The position numbers and the translations under genes were made by a program. A DNA stretch of 64,000 nucleotides from JBFMCC01 sp037445635 (GTDB lineage Bacteria > Chloroflexota > Anaerolineae > Anaerolineales > Villigracilaceae). The stretch covers positions 12,942 through 76,941 of the forward strand of contig JBBIKC010000010.1 of NCBI GenBank assembly GCA_037445635.1, given 5' to 3'. Positions 24,413-33,012 of the stretch are shown here, in pieces (positions within the stretch are counted from its first letter, which is position 1; each line of letters starts with the position of its first letter). A model generated the notes under the pieces. The model did no database searches and had not been told where the DNA came from. It worked only from the letters and a program-made list of their open reading frames with translations.

Positions 24413-25490
24413 GAACGGCGGCGAATGTCTCGACCATCTTCTCGATGTTGATCTCTTCCGAGACGATTCGGTACGCCTCGGCCCCCATTCTGCGCAGGCG
24501 CGTCACATCGGACAATGCCTCTTTCATGACGGATACCAGCGCGCCGAAATCGTCCGGGGGAATCTGCCAGCCATTTCCTTCTCGAACCAGATCATCCTGC
24601 GTGCCGTCTCCCTGCGCGACGATAACGGGCAGGCCGTAACTCATGGCCTCCTGCACAGCCAGTCCGCCGGTTCCCGGCAGGACGAAGAGGTCTGCTTCCG
24701 CGAAATAGGGTTTCGCCTCGGCCCCGTGCTTGGCCCCGATAAACTCCGCGGACGGATAGACCCGCCTCGCCAGCGATACCAGGCTGGCGCGCTCCGGCCC
24801 GTCCCCGACGATGACGAGGCGCGGCTTCGACTCCATCTCCGCGCAGGCGCGCAGGAGAAGGTCCACGCGTTTGCGGGATTGGAGTCTTCCGACGAAGAGA
24901 ATTGAAGGTTTAAGGTTGAAAGTTAAAGGTTTTGGATACGGGACGGATAAAGGGCGAGGGGAAACTGAGTTGGTTGCCACGAAGATCTTTTCGCGCGGGA
25001 AGCCGAGCGCGGCGTACTCGTCCGCGCCGCGGCGGCTGTAGGCGATCAACGCGTCGAACTGGCTGAGGAATTGGATTCGCCGTCTTTGGCGGAATCCGGC
25101 CGCGGGTCCCGCGAGAGGCGGCGCTCCCAGTCCCCATCCAATGACCGGGCGGCCGCGCGTTCTCATCCAGCGCACGGCGGACGGCGTTGCCAGATAACGC
25201 GGATTGGCCTCGACGATGAGCGCGTCGGGATTCCAATCGTCCAGCCATTCGATCAGGCCGCGTTGGTAGCACAGGTACAGAGAGCCGCCAAGCAGATGAA
25301 TGTTTTGCGCCGCGCGATAACCGGCGGTTTTCAATTCGCCGCTGGTCACGCCTTCGCCGGAGCGCGGCAGACCGGCGAACAGGCTCATGCCGTTTTCGCA
25401 GGAACCCGCCAGCAGATCGAAGAATGGGACGCGGTACGCGGGCAGGACGCGTTGCTGGAGGGCGAGGCGGCCGTGGAAGGTCGTTTTCAT
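24387..25490 (-). CDS. GT4-type glycosyltransferase
   Basis: A 367-aa retaining glycosyltransferase of GT-B fold. The C-terminal half has ILFVGRLQSRKRVDLLLRA, PRLVIVGDGPERASLV and the donor-site motif GLAVQEAMSYGLPVIVAQGDG, where the usual EX7E appears as a variant. It would transfer a sugar from a nucleotide donor to a lipid or glycan at the inner face of the membrane. Start 25490 overlaps the stop of the upstream membrane protein by four bases (ATGA). Segment KPLTFNLKPSI near the domain boundary comes from a TTGAAAGTTAAAGG-type repeat. Confidence 0.85.
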   Translation of the reverse strand: MKTTFHGRLALQQRVLPAYRVPFFDLLAGSCENGMSLFAGLPRSGEGVTSGELKTAGYRAAQNIHLLGGSLYLCYQRGLIEWLDDWNPDALIVEANPRYLATPSAVRWMRTRGRPVIGWGLGAPPLAGPAAGFRQRRRIQFLSQFDALIAYSRRGADEYAALGFPREKIFVATNSVSPRPLSVPYPKPLTFNLKPSILFVGRLQSRKRVDLLLRACAEMESKPRLVIVGDGPERASLVSLARRVYPSAEFIGAKHGAEAKPYFAEADLFVLPGTGGLAVQEAMSYGLPVIVAQGDGTQDDLVREGNGWQIPPDDFGALVSVMKEALSDVTRLRRMGAEAYRIVSEEINIEKMVETFAAVLNSVRLSR

Positions 25491-26929
25491 GGCGGCGTGC
25501 ATCGAGAAAAAACCACGGCGGTCCGGTCGCGATATTGCTCACACCACAGCGCCGAAGTTTGCAAGGCAGTGATCAATTCAGGTTCGCCGCGCACGGAGGC
25601 CATCAGTAAATTTATATTGTCCTCTTCGAGCAGGGATTGCCAGCCCGACGCGGCGCGGGCGATTCGAATATACCGGTCGAAGTCTTCGGCTGTGTAGAGC
25701 ATTTCCATGCGCGTGTCGATGGCAACGGGTCGTTCGGGCAGGGCATGGATCAGGTAACTGGAAAAGACCATATTGCTCCACAGTTGACCGGGCAGTTCGG
25801 AGTGTTCCGCCAGCCATTCGGTCGCGGCGACCGGTGTATCGTCGCTGAGGGGAGCGGGAGCTGCGCGCCACCAGTTCTCGCGCACGCCCGGCAGGAGTCC
25901 CAGCGGCAGGAGCAGGAGGATGGCCGCCAGCAGATAATTGAGGCGCGCGGAGCCGATTGGAGGCTGTTCGCCGCGAAGAGACGCAGGGCGCGAAGATTCT
26001 CCTTTTGCTTTGAGCAGCCAGCCTGAAAGCAAAACGGCGGAGCACAACGCCAGCACAAACAGGTCCCAAACAACGTAACGCAGACCGGAGAAGGCCAGCC
26101 ACGTCAGGCCGAGGAACCAGGCCCACGCGAGCAGGCTCAGTTTACGCGGCGAGAACGCGGCCAGCGGCGCCATCGCCAGCACCCAGCCGAAGAAGAGATT
26201 CATCTGCCAGCCCGCGTTGACCGGCGGAAGCCACTCCGGAGCGGCAGGAGGATAAAGAAACCGCATGAGCGCGGAACGCCACAGATTGAATCCCACCGGG
26301 GTGATCAGGGTCGCCAGAAGCGAGAGTCCGAAAACCAGCGCCAGCGCCTTTCGGGCGCCGCGGCCGAAGATCAGCGCCGCGGCCATCATTACGAACAAAA
26401 GAGGGAACGATCCGTGCAGGTTCGCCCACACCAAAGCAAAGAGTGGCAACGCCAACAAGATTCTCCCCGGCTGTTGTTCCCATTTCCAAAGAATCCACAA
26501 CGCAAATGCAAACAGCGGATAGACCAGCAGTTGCGGGCGAAACGACCAGTTGCTGGAACCCGTCAGCCCGGCCAAAAGCGCGAGGATCGTTGCCAGCCGC
26601 GGTCCGGCCCCGGCGGAACGCGTCAGCCCCCAGAGCGCGCCGTAGGCTAAACCAACGACAAGCCCGCGCAGGACGAAGGTCAATGTGAGACCACCGACTG
26701 AATAAGCCAGCCATAAGACCACAGCCGAAAGCCATGACTCGTTGATCAGTGCTTTTCCAAAATGAGTGAAGCTGTAAGCATCCGCCATTGGCACCGCGCC
26801 GCTTTGCAGCACCTCGCGCCCTAACCGCAAATACCACCAGTAATCGTGCGGCGTCAGCGGCAGGAGGAAAGCCACCGCCAGCAATGGAAAGAGCGCCAGG
26901 CTCAGCCAGAGGAGATTGTAACTTTTCAT
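25487..26929 (-). CDS. Polytopic membrane protein, GT-C-like, unknown function
   Basis: A 480-aa protein with about ten membrane helices followed by a C-terminal soluble part of about 110 residues (DTPVAATEWLAEHSELPGQLWSN). The N-terminal PLTPHDYWWYLRLGREVLQ, with acidic and aromatic residues after helix 1, and the general layout recall GT-C glycosyltransferases or O-antigen-ligase-like proteins. A loop (KGESSRPASLRGEQPPIG) is encoded by a common CGCGAAGAGACGCAGG-type repeat. Its start overlaps the upstream glycosyltransferase stop by four bases, so the three minus-strand genes form a small glycan operon. An upstream extension to 27940 is an artefact of an open shadow frame. Confidence 0.78.
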   Translation of the reverse strand: MKSYNLLWLSLALFPLLAVAFLLPLTPHDYWWYLRLGREVLQSGAVPMADAYSFTHFGKALINESWLSAVVLWLAYSVGGLTLTFVLRGLVVGLAYGALWGLTRSAGAGPRLATILALLAGLTGSSNWSFRPQLLVYPLFAFALWILWKWEQQPGRILLALPLFALVWANLHGSFPLLFVMMAAALIFGRGARKALALVFGLSLLATLITPVGFNLWRSALMRFLYPPAAPEWLPPVNAGWQMNLFFGWVLAMAPLAAFSPRKLSLLAWAWFLGLTWLAFSGLRYVVWDLFVLALCSAVLLSGWLLKAKGESSRPASLRGEQPPIGSARLNYLLAAILLLLPLGLLPGVRENWWRAAPAPLSDDTPVAATEWLAEHSELPGQLWSNMVFSSYLIHALPERPVAIDTRMEMLYTAEDFDRYIRIARAASGWQSLLEEDNINLLMASVRGEPELITALQTSALWCEQYRDRTAVVFSRCTPP

Positions 26930-27933
26930 TCGGTCAACACCGACAGATACGCCTCGACCATCTTGTCCACCCCGAGCGCCGACTCGGCCCGCGCCCGCGC
27001 CGCGTTGCGGAATCTCTGCGGGTCTTTCAGAACCTCGGCCGCGGCATCCGCCAAAGAGGCAATGTCCGGCCACTCGAGCTTCCACGCGTCCGCGCCATAC
27101 GGGACAAGCCGCCCCGAGTCCCCGGTCACCAGTTCGCACAACGAACCAGTATCGAACCCGATCACCGGCAAGCCGCAAGCCAGCGCCTCGATGACCGCGT
27201 TCGGGCAGGGCGGGTTGACCTCGGCGGAATACAGTAAATGGGAGGAACGCGCCAGGAAGGGTATGCGCTCGCGCGGCACCACGCCGAGAAAATTCACGGC
27301 CGCCCTGCTCTCGCGGACGATCCTTCGCCGAGTCGCCTCGTCCACGCCGCCCGCGACTACGACCTCCACGCGTTGTTGAGCGGAGAGTTTCTCGGCCAGC
27401 GCGGCGGCGTGGAACAGTCCGCTGTTCTGCCCGCCCCTGAGACTGCCCTCCAGCAGGAGGATGCGGACGCGGTCGGACGGCAGTTCGCGCGGGCCGTCGG
27501 GAGAATAGGCCTGCAAATCCACGCCGTTGAGCACGACCGAGGCCGGCACGCGCGCCGCTCCGTACCAGCCCTCCCACCATTTTCGAATGAATTGACTCTG
27601 ATAGACGACGCGGTCCGCGAAACGGGCGCGCAGGAAGGCCAGCACAACATTCCCGTATTCCGCGCGGACGTGGTAGCGGAGTCCCGTCCAGCGGACGCGC
27701 TGAACCCAGTTGATCCCGTCGAGGCGCTGGACGATGCGTACACCGCGGCGTTTGACTCTCCATAACGGGAGCAGGCTGCGGGTCCCCGCGAGAACGAGGA
27801 CGGCCTCGGACGCGTCGCCGGGATCGTAGGTCACGTCGAAGCCGCGGGCCTTGAGTCCCGCCTCGAATTTGAGTCGAAAACTGGAAACGCCGCCCACGCC
27901 CTCCACGCGCGGCAAAATACAGATGCGTCGCAT
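26926..27933 (-). CDS. GT4-type glycosyltransferase
   Basis: A 335-aa GT-B glycosyltransferase, first gene of the glycan operon. The N-terminus RRICILPRVEGVGGVSSF is the acceptor-side Rossmann start, QRLDGINWVQRVRW follows, and the donor region PPCPNAVIEALACGLPVIGFDTGSLCELV has the conserved E...E pattern. Its donor and acceptor are unknown. It lacks a signal peptide and would act at the cytoplasmic face, with the polytopic protein and second transferase encoded downstream. Confidence 0.85.
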   Translation of the reverse strand: MRRICILPRVEGVGGVSSFRLKFEAGLKARGFDVTYDPGDASEAVLVLAGTRSLLPLWRVKRRGVRIVQRLDGINWVQRVRWTGLRYHVRAEYGNVVLAFLRARFADRVVYQSQFIRKWWEGWYGAARVPASVVLNGVDLQAYSPDGPRELPSDRVRILLLEGSLRGGQNSGLFHAAALAEKLSAQQRVEVVVAGGVDEATRRRIVRESRAAVNFLGVVPRERIPFLARSSHLLYSAEVNPPCPNAVIEALACGLPVIGFDTGSLCELVTGDSGRLVPYGADAWKLEWPDIASLADAAAEVLKDPQRFRNAARARAESALGVDKMVEAYLSVLTE

Positions 27934-28021
27934 GGTCCAATTATAGCCCTTCCGCCTTATCCCCTCACCCCTGCCCCCACTTTATGGTATCCTTAGTCAA
28001 CCTCAATTTGCGGAGCGCGCA

Positions 28022-28660
28022 ATGTACGTCGCCATCGAAGGGGTCATCGGAGTCGGCAAGACCACCCTGGCCCGCCTGCTACAGCCCGCCTTCGAGGCGG
28101 AGATCCTGCTCGAAGTCTTCGAAGAGAATCCGTTTCTTTCCGATTTCTACGCCGACCGGGCGCGTTATGCCTTCCAGACGCAGATCTTCTTTTTGCTCTC
28201 GCGATATCATCAACAACGCCGCGGCGTGCCGAGCATCCTGACGGCGGGCAGGAACCTGATTTCGGATTACACCTTCGCCAAGGACGCCCTGTTCGCGGGC
28301 ATCAACCTGAAAGGCGACGAACTGGACATGTATCATAAAGTGCACGAGGCGCTGGCCGAGAAGATTCCCCTGCCCGACCTGCTGGTGTACCTGCGCGCCG
28401 ACACGGACGTGCTGATGCAGCGCATCGCCCTGCGCGACCGTCCGTACGAGCGCAATATGGAGCGCGCTTACATTGACGAACTCAATCACGCCTATGAGGA
28501 TTTCTTCGCCAAGCCGTATGACCACACGCCGGTGCTCACGATCGACACCAACCCATTGAACATCATCCAGAACGCCGAGCATTTGAAGTTCATCGAGAAC
28601 CGCATCCGCGAGACGCTGGGCATCACGCCCTTCCAGCCCGGCCTGCCGCTGAGTCCATAA
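28022..28660 (+). CDS. Deoxynucleoside kinase (dAdo/dGuo/dCyd type), copy 1
   Basis: A 212-aa deoxynucleoside kinase for salvage, transferring phosphate from ATP to a purine or cytosine deoxynucleoside. The P-loop GVIGVGKTT is at residues 7-15. The substrate Glu is in LLEVFEENPFLSDFY, and the DRPYERNME segment matches the ERS-like lid. A second family member lies at 33013-33678 on the other strand. Such pairs form heterodimers in lactobacilli, but here they are 4.3 kb apart. Substrate preference cannot be read from the sequence. Confidence 0.88.
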   Translation: MYVAIEGVIGVGKTTLARLLQPAFEAEILLEVFEENPFLSDFYADRARYAFQTQIFFLLSRYHQQRRGVPSILTAGRNLISDYTFAKDALFAGINLKGDELDMYHKVHEALAEKIPLPDLLVYLRADTDVLMQRIALRDRPYERNMERAYIDELNHAYEDFFAKPYDHTPVLTIDTNPLNIIQNAEHLKFIENRIRETLGITPFQPGLPLSP

Positions 28661-28697
28661 CCACAGAGCGCACGAAGACCTGATTCTTTCTCTGTGG
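28661..28697. repeat. CCACAGAG...CTCTGTGG hairpin repeat
   Basis: An 8-bp inverted repeat with a 21-base loop between the kinase and the nucleotidyltransferase genes. It begins right after the kinase stop codon and may act as a weak transcript-end structure. Confidence 0.6.
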
Positions 28698-28715
28698 CCA
28701 ATCCCCGGAGCAACC

Positions 28716-29741
28716 ATGCGCGTTACCCGCGAAACCCTCATTCGAATCGCAAAGGAAACCGCCCAGGCGCGCGCCCATGACAATAAGGATATCGTCGCGG
28801 CCTACCTGACCGGCTCCCTGCTCGGCGATACTGACCCGTTCCTCGGCGGCGTCACCGACATTGACCTGGTGCTGGTCACCGCCTCCAAACCGAACCAGAG
28901 CCGCGAGATCGTCAAACTGACCGGCGACTTCCACATCGAGATCGCCTACCGCGCCCGCGCCGCATACAACCCGCCGCGCGAACTGCGCGTCGATCCCTGG
29001 CTGGGATGCGAGATCTACGCGCCCATGCTTTTATACGAACGCGAGAAATTCTTCGATTTCGTGCAGGCCGCCGTGCGGGCGGGCTTCGAGTTCCACAGCC
29101 CGGCGCTCACGCTCCAGCGCTGCCGCACCCTGCTCGGTCATGGCCGCCAGATCTGGATAGACCTGCTCGAAGTGGGCGAACAGGCCGGGCCGCAGGAAGT
29201 CGCCAAATACCTCAAGTCGCTGGTTCACGCGGTGAACGCCGTCGCGGAACTGAACGGGAATCCGCTTGCCGAACGACGCCTCCTGCTGGACTTCCCGGCC
29301 CGCGCCGAACAAGCCGAACGCCCCGGCATGGCCGCCGGTCTGCTCGGACTTTTGGGCGGGTCCGGCCTCGAAGCGGGGACGCTCGCCTCCTGGCTTCCGG
29401 CGTGGAAGTCCGCGTTCCTGTCCGCGGCCGAATCGGGCAAAGCCGACCCGCGCATCCACGCCGCGCGGCTGGCCTACTATGAGAAGGCCTTCCAGGCCAT
29501 GATCGAAAGCGAGAATGCGACCACAGCCCTCTGGCCCATGCTCCACACGTGGACCGCCGCGGCGACCGTCCTGGACGCGACCCAAATCAAAGACTGGCAT
29601 TCGGCCTGCGAAACGCTGGGGCTGGTCGGGTCAAAGTTCGAAGAGCGCGTGGCCGGTCTGGACCAGTTCATTGATGAGGTGGAAATCCTGCTGGACGAGG
29701 TCGCCGCGGCGAATGGGCTGGAGACTTCGACAAGCATTTAG
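28716..29741 (+). CDS. Nucleotidyltransferase-domain protein
   Basis: A 341-aa protein with an N-terminal nucleotidyltransferase fold: LTGSLLGDTDPFLGGVTD then IDLVLV gives the GS motif and the acidic pair with a short insertion. The C-terminal 200 residues are helical (LLDFPARAEQAERPGMAAGL). It is not the DUF6036 type seen at 6310, and the acceptor is unknown. It shares strand and short spacing with the upstream deoxynucleoside kinase, so nucleotide metabolism is possible. Confidence 0.72.
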   Translation: MRVTRETLIRIAKETAQARAHDNKDIVAAYLTGSLLGDTDPFLGGVTDIDLVLVTASKPNQSREIVKLTGDFHIEIAYRARAAYNPPRELRVDPWLGCEIYAPMLLYEREKFFDFVQAAVRAGFEFHSPALTLQRCRTLLGHGRQIWIDLLEVGEQAGPQEVAKYLKSLVHAVNAVAELNGNPLAERRLLLDFPARAEQAERPGMAAGLLGLLGGSGLEAGTLASWLPAWKSAFLSAAESGKADPRIHAARLAYYEKAFQAMIESENATTALWPMLHTWTAAATVLDATQIKDWHSACETLGLVGSKFEERVAGLDQFIDEVEILLDEVAAANGLETSTSI

Positions 29742-30192
29742 CCATATTTAGGCCGAAGAAGTCTGACAACCGACTCGCCCCTTTGTGGATAACTCGCGGA
29801 TTTCTGTGGATAACCAGCCTTCGGTGTGGAAAACGCCGCTTCGGGGACGTTGGATCGGCAAAAGGTCCGGCAAGACTCGCCCCCATATCTGGGGGAAGAA
29901 TCCATCCTCCGTCCGAGATATGGATTTGAGGTCATCCCACCCCAAAATGCCCATAAAAAGTATCCGGGAGATTTCCACATGCAGAGGGTATCCGAGTCCG
30001 CTATATATGGCAAGCAATGGAGGTAAAAAATCCACCGGTTGGCCATTTCAGGGTTTTCAACACTTTCCACAGTCCCTACTAAGATTACTAAAGACACATA
30101 TATAATACAAATATACTGCTTGAATTGAGAGGGAAAAAATCGTACAATCTAGTCAGAAATGGCCCCTGATAACCAACTCTGGGAGGCTCATC
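29742..30192. other. Non-coding region with DnaA-box-like cluster and AT-rich segment (candidate origin-like region)
   Basis: 451 bases without a credible gene. Two perfect DnaA-box complements TGTGGATAA (29784-29792 and 29805-29813, 21 bp apart) and TGTGGAAAA (29825-29833) are phased at about two helical turns. Weaker sites ATTTCCACA (29971) and CTTTCCACA (30063) lie on the other strand. A CCCCCA/TGGGGG hairpin is near 29880, and an AT-rich stretch (30077-30122) precedes the SpoVS promoter. No dnaA or dnaN gene is nearby. The region could be oriC or another DnaA-binding locus. Confidence 0.5.
30120..30148 (+). promoter_or_regulatory. Promoter of the spoVS gene
   Basis: TTGAAT (30120-30125) and TACAAT (30143-30148) with 17 bp between them, 45 bases before the gene start. 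It lies at the end of the AT-rich part of the preceding non-coding region. Confidence 0.7.
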
Positions 30193-30453
30193 ATGGACAT
30201 GATCAAGGTTTCCGCCAACTCCCGCACATCCGCTGTGGCCGGGGCAATCGCAGGAGTGATTCGTGAGCATAAACATGCCGAAGTGCAGGCCATCGGCGCC
30301 GGCGCCGTGAACCAGGCCATTAAGGCACTGGTGCTGGCCACCGGCTATCTCAAACAGGATGGGATCGATATCGTCTGCGTACCCGAGTTTGTGGATGTAG
30401 AGATAGACGACAAGGTACGCACGGCCATTAAACTGGTGGTTGATCCAAAGTAG
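30193..30453 (+). CDS. spoVS: Stage V sporulation protein S-like protein
   Basis: An 86-aa SpoVS/Alba-fold protein. The conserved sequence is intact: VSANSRTSAVAGAIAGVIRE, EVQAIGAGAVNQAIKAL and ATGYLKQDGIDIVCVPEFV. In Bacillus it affects septation and sporulation, and members are widespread in non-spore-forming bacteria, including Chloroflexota, where they may bind nucleic acid. GGGAGG lies six bases before the ATG, and a strong promoter and terminator surround it, so it is expressed as a single gene. It sits directly downstream of the DnaA-box cluster. Confidence 0.95.
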   Translation: MDMIKVSANSRTSAVAGAIAGVIREHKHAEVQAIGAGAVNQAIKALVLATGYLKQDGIDIVCVPEFVDVEIDDKVRTAIKLVVDPK

Positions 30454-30475
30454 AAAGGAGACTTCGGAAGTCTGG

Positions 30476-30527
30476 AACCGCCGGATGCGGGGACTGTAAG
30501 AGTCCGCCCCGGCGGGTTTATTTTTCG
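30476..30527 (+). terminator. Terminator after spoVS
   Basis: A two-part GC-rich hairpin: ACCGCCGG pairs with CCGGCGGG, with an inner GCGGGGACT/AGTCCGCC stem. A T-rich tail follows. Confidence 0.85.
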
Positions 30528-30542
30528 GGTAGAATGGTTGTC

Positions 30543-32957
30543 ATGCAGCGCAGGGCTTTGGTTTTTCGCTGGCTGTCCGCGGGCGTGATGGTGCTGGCCC
30601 TTTTGCTCGGCGCGGCGGGAGGGGCGGGGGCGAACGAGGAGAGACGGCCTTATCTTGACAATACTATGCAATCGCTTCCGTTCACTCAGGATTGGTCGAA
30701 CACGGGATTGATTGCTGTTGACGACGACTGGTCTGCTGTACCCGGCATTGTTGGTTATCTTGGTGACGGTCTAGTCAGCGCAACTGGCGTGGATCCTCAA
30801 ACAGTTGTTAATGGTTCAGCCACAACGATTGATGTCAATGCTAATCAAACCAATCCAGATACCTTCACAACAGGTGGTGTATCTGAATTCGAAATAATGG
30901 ACTCGGTGATTGCATTGCAAGGTTCTGGGACAGCAGACGCGCCACATATTGTGATCTATCTCAATACTACGGGCAAATCCAATATCTCCATATCATATAA
31001 TCTTCGCGACATAGACGGTTCTGCTGATGATGCGGTTCAGCCGGTTGCGTTACAGTATCGTGTGGGTTCAAGTGGAAACTTTACAAATGTTCCTGGCGGA
31101 TTTGTAGCGGACGCGACAACTGGCGGCGCGGCGACATCGGTAATACCTGTCAGCGTTGTTTTGCCTTCAGCCGTTGATAACCAGCCTGAAATTCAAATTC
31201 GTATCATCACAACAAATGCAGTTGGAAATGATGAATGGGTTGGGATTGATGACATCATTATCTCCGCGACCGACACCGGTCCAGCTATATCAATCACGAC
31301 TCCTAATAATGGCGCGACTAATGTTGCCGTCAACTCGAACATCGATATCACCTTCAGCGAAGCGGTCAATGTGACAGATCCATGGTTCAGCATTGCATGC
31401 GGTTCCAGCGGCTTACATAGTGCGGCGGTCAGTGGCGGGCCGACGATCTATACGCTTGATCCAAGTATTGATTTTGCCCCGGACGAAACTTGCGTGGTCG
31501 TTGTCCTGGCCGCCCAGGTGACAGATCAGGACACCGATGATCCGCCAGACCAAATGACAACGGATTATTCTTTCAGTTTCTCCACGACAGTCACTATGAT
31601 GCCGACCAGATCGCTGACTCCCTCCAGAACCCCGTCCCCCACGCGCACGCCTACCCCGAGTCCCACTGCAACCCCTCTGCGTACGGTGCTGATCAACGAA
31701 GTCGGCTGGATGGGAACCAGTTCCAGCAACACGGGCGACGAATGGGTGGAACTTTACGGCCCGGCGAACACGGATTTAACCGGGTGGAGACTCGTGGGTG
31801 GGGACGGCAGTCCGAACATTACACTCTCAGGGTCAACGGACGCAAACGGTTTCTTTGTCATTGTCTCAAACTCCAGTGTTTTTCAGTCCTTTACTTATGG
31901 ACAGGTTGACAGCAGCCTCATCATCGAAAACACCGAAGAGTCGCTTCAACTATGGGACAATTCCGACCCGACGGGGAATAACGATGTATTGATTGACACG
32001 GTGACGCCCATCCTCATCAGTGGCGTGAACCGATGGCCGGCTGGATGCGGGCCATCGGGTTATACGTGTCCAACCACAAATGCCTGCACGAAGAATAGCA
32101 GTAATACCAATTACGCCAGCATGGAACGGCGCAGCGCACCGGATATTGGAGCGAACTGGTTTACCTACGGCGTAGCGACGCCGCCGAGTCCCGTTCTGGA
32201 TCGCAATAATAAGGTAGTGTGCGGCTCGCCGGGGCAAGCGAACTGGGCGTTATCGGTGACGGCGACTCCTTCAAAGACGCCATCCAGAACGCCCACCGCC
32301 ACGCGCACGCGTACGCCCACCCCCTTCCCGACGCCCATCCCGATCGTCGTCATCAACGAGGTCATGCCGCGCGCCGGTCACGACTGGAACGGTGACGGCA
32401 ACGTGGATGTCTACGATGAGTTTATCGAGATCAAGAATGTCGGTTCCTTACCGGCCAACCTGAGCAACTATAAACTGGACGACGAGAAAGAGGGTGGGTC
32501 TGCGCCCTTCACCCTGCGGAGTCTGATCCTGGACCCGGGCGAGCGCGCCGTCTTCTACGGTTCGGAGACGGGCATCCTCCTGAGCGACGGCGGCGATACA
32601 GTGCTCCTGCTTAACTCCAGAGGCACGATCGTGGACGCCTACACCTACGCCGTGGCGGATGAGCCAGACCGGTCCTTCTGCCGCCTGTTCAGCAACCCCG
32701 GTTACTGGCGCGAGAAATGCTTCCCCACGCCCGGACTGGAAAACGGCTACAGCGGACGCTATCCGCCCGGCCCGGACGGCTCTCACGAACCGGTCTGCCT
32801 GATGCCCGATACCGCCCCGGACGACTTCATCGAGGCCGAGTGCGAGGCCGCGGGACTGGGCATCTGGAACCCGGAATATTGGAATATGTTCCCCGGCGAG
32901 GGGGAAGAACGCTGGATACCGAACGAGAGCGAAAAAGATGCGGTGATTTACAACTGA
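30543..32957 (+). CDS. Secreted lamin-tail-domain protein with Ig-like domain
   Basis: About 804 aa, secreted. A signal peptide (RWLSAGVMVLALLLGAAGG) is followed by a beta-rich region of about 220 residues. A bacterial Ig-like (SbsA type) domain comes next (ISITTPNNGATNVAVNSNID...), then a Ser/Thr/Pro-rich linker. A first lamin-tail domain opens with LINEVGWMG, a second linker follows (TPSRTPTATRTRTPTP), and a second lamin-tail domain opens with VVINEVMPRAGHDW. Lamin-tail domains are common in secreted bacterial proteins that bind nucleic acid or surfaces. No enzymatic motif was found. An ATG nine bases upstream is an alternative start. A strong terminator follows. Confidence 0.8.
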   Translation: MQRRALVFRWLSAGVMVLALLLGAAGGAGANEERRPYLDNTMQSLPFTQDWSNTGLIAVDDDWSAVPGIVGYLGDGLVSATGVDPQTVVNGSATTIDVNANQTNPDTFTTGGVSEFEIMDSVIALQGSGTADAPHIVIYLNTTGKSNISISYNLRDIDGSADDAVQPVALQYRVGSSGNFTNVPGGFVADATTGGAATSVIPVSVVLPSAVDNQPEIQIRIITTNAVGNDEWVGIDDIIISATDTGPAISITTPNNGATNVAVNSNIDITFSEAVNVTDPWFSIACGSSGLHSAAVSGGPTIYTLDPSIDFAPDETCVVVVLAAQVTDQDTDDPPDQMTTDYSFSFSTTVTMMPTRSLTPSRTPSPTRTPTPSPTATPLRTVLINEVGWMGTSSSNTGDEWVELYGPANTDLTGWRLVGGDGSPNITLSGSTDANGFFVIVSNSSVFQSFTYGQVDSSLIIENTEESLQLWDNSDPTGNNDVLIDTVTPILISGVNRWPAGCGPSGYTCPTTNACTKNSSNTNYASMERRSAPDIGANWFTYGVATPPSPVLDRNNKVVCGSPGQANWALSVTATPSKTPSRTPTATRTRTPTPFPTPIPIVVINEVMPRAGHDWNGDGNVDVYDEFIEIKNVGSLPANLSNYKLDDEKEGGSAPFTLRSLILDPGERAVFYGSETGILLSDGGDTVLLLNSRGTIVDAYTYAVADEPDRSFCRLFSNPGYWREKCFPTPGLENGYSGRYPPGPDGSHEPVCLMPDTAPDDFIEAECEAAGLGIWNPEYWNMFPGEGEERWIPNESEKDAVIYN

Positions 32958-32969
32958 CGCGCCCTGTGC

Positions 32970-33010
32970 ACAACGTCCCGAAGGCTCTCAAACCTTCGGG
33001 ACGTTGTTTT
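32970..33010 (+). terminator. Terminator after the lamin-tail gene
   Basis: The stem ACAACGTCCCGAAGG / CCTTCGGGACGTTGT has an eight-base loop and is followed by TTT. It separates this gene from the convergent kinase. Confidence 0.9.
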
Positions 33011-33012
33011 AA

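Noticed and set aside
25487..27940. Extension of the membrane-protein gene to 817 aa
   Set aside because: The first 337 codons lie over the glycosyltransferase in another frame and are Arg-rich shadow sequence. The ATG at 26929, with a four-base overlap, gives the normal start.
29784..30071. Definite assignment of oriC
   Set aside because: The DnaA-box cluster is suggestive, but without dnaA or dnaN near and without GC skew or read depth it cannot be called an origin. It is kept as a candidate only.
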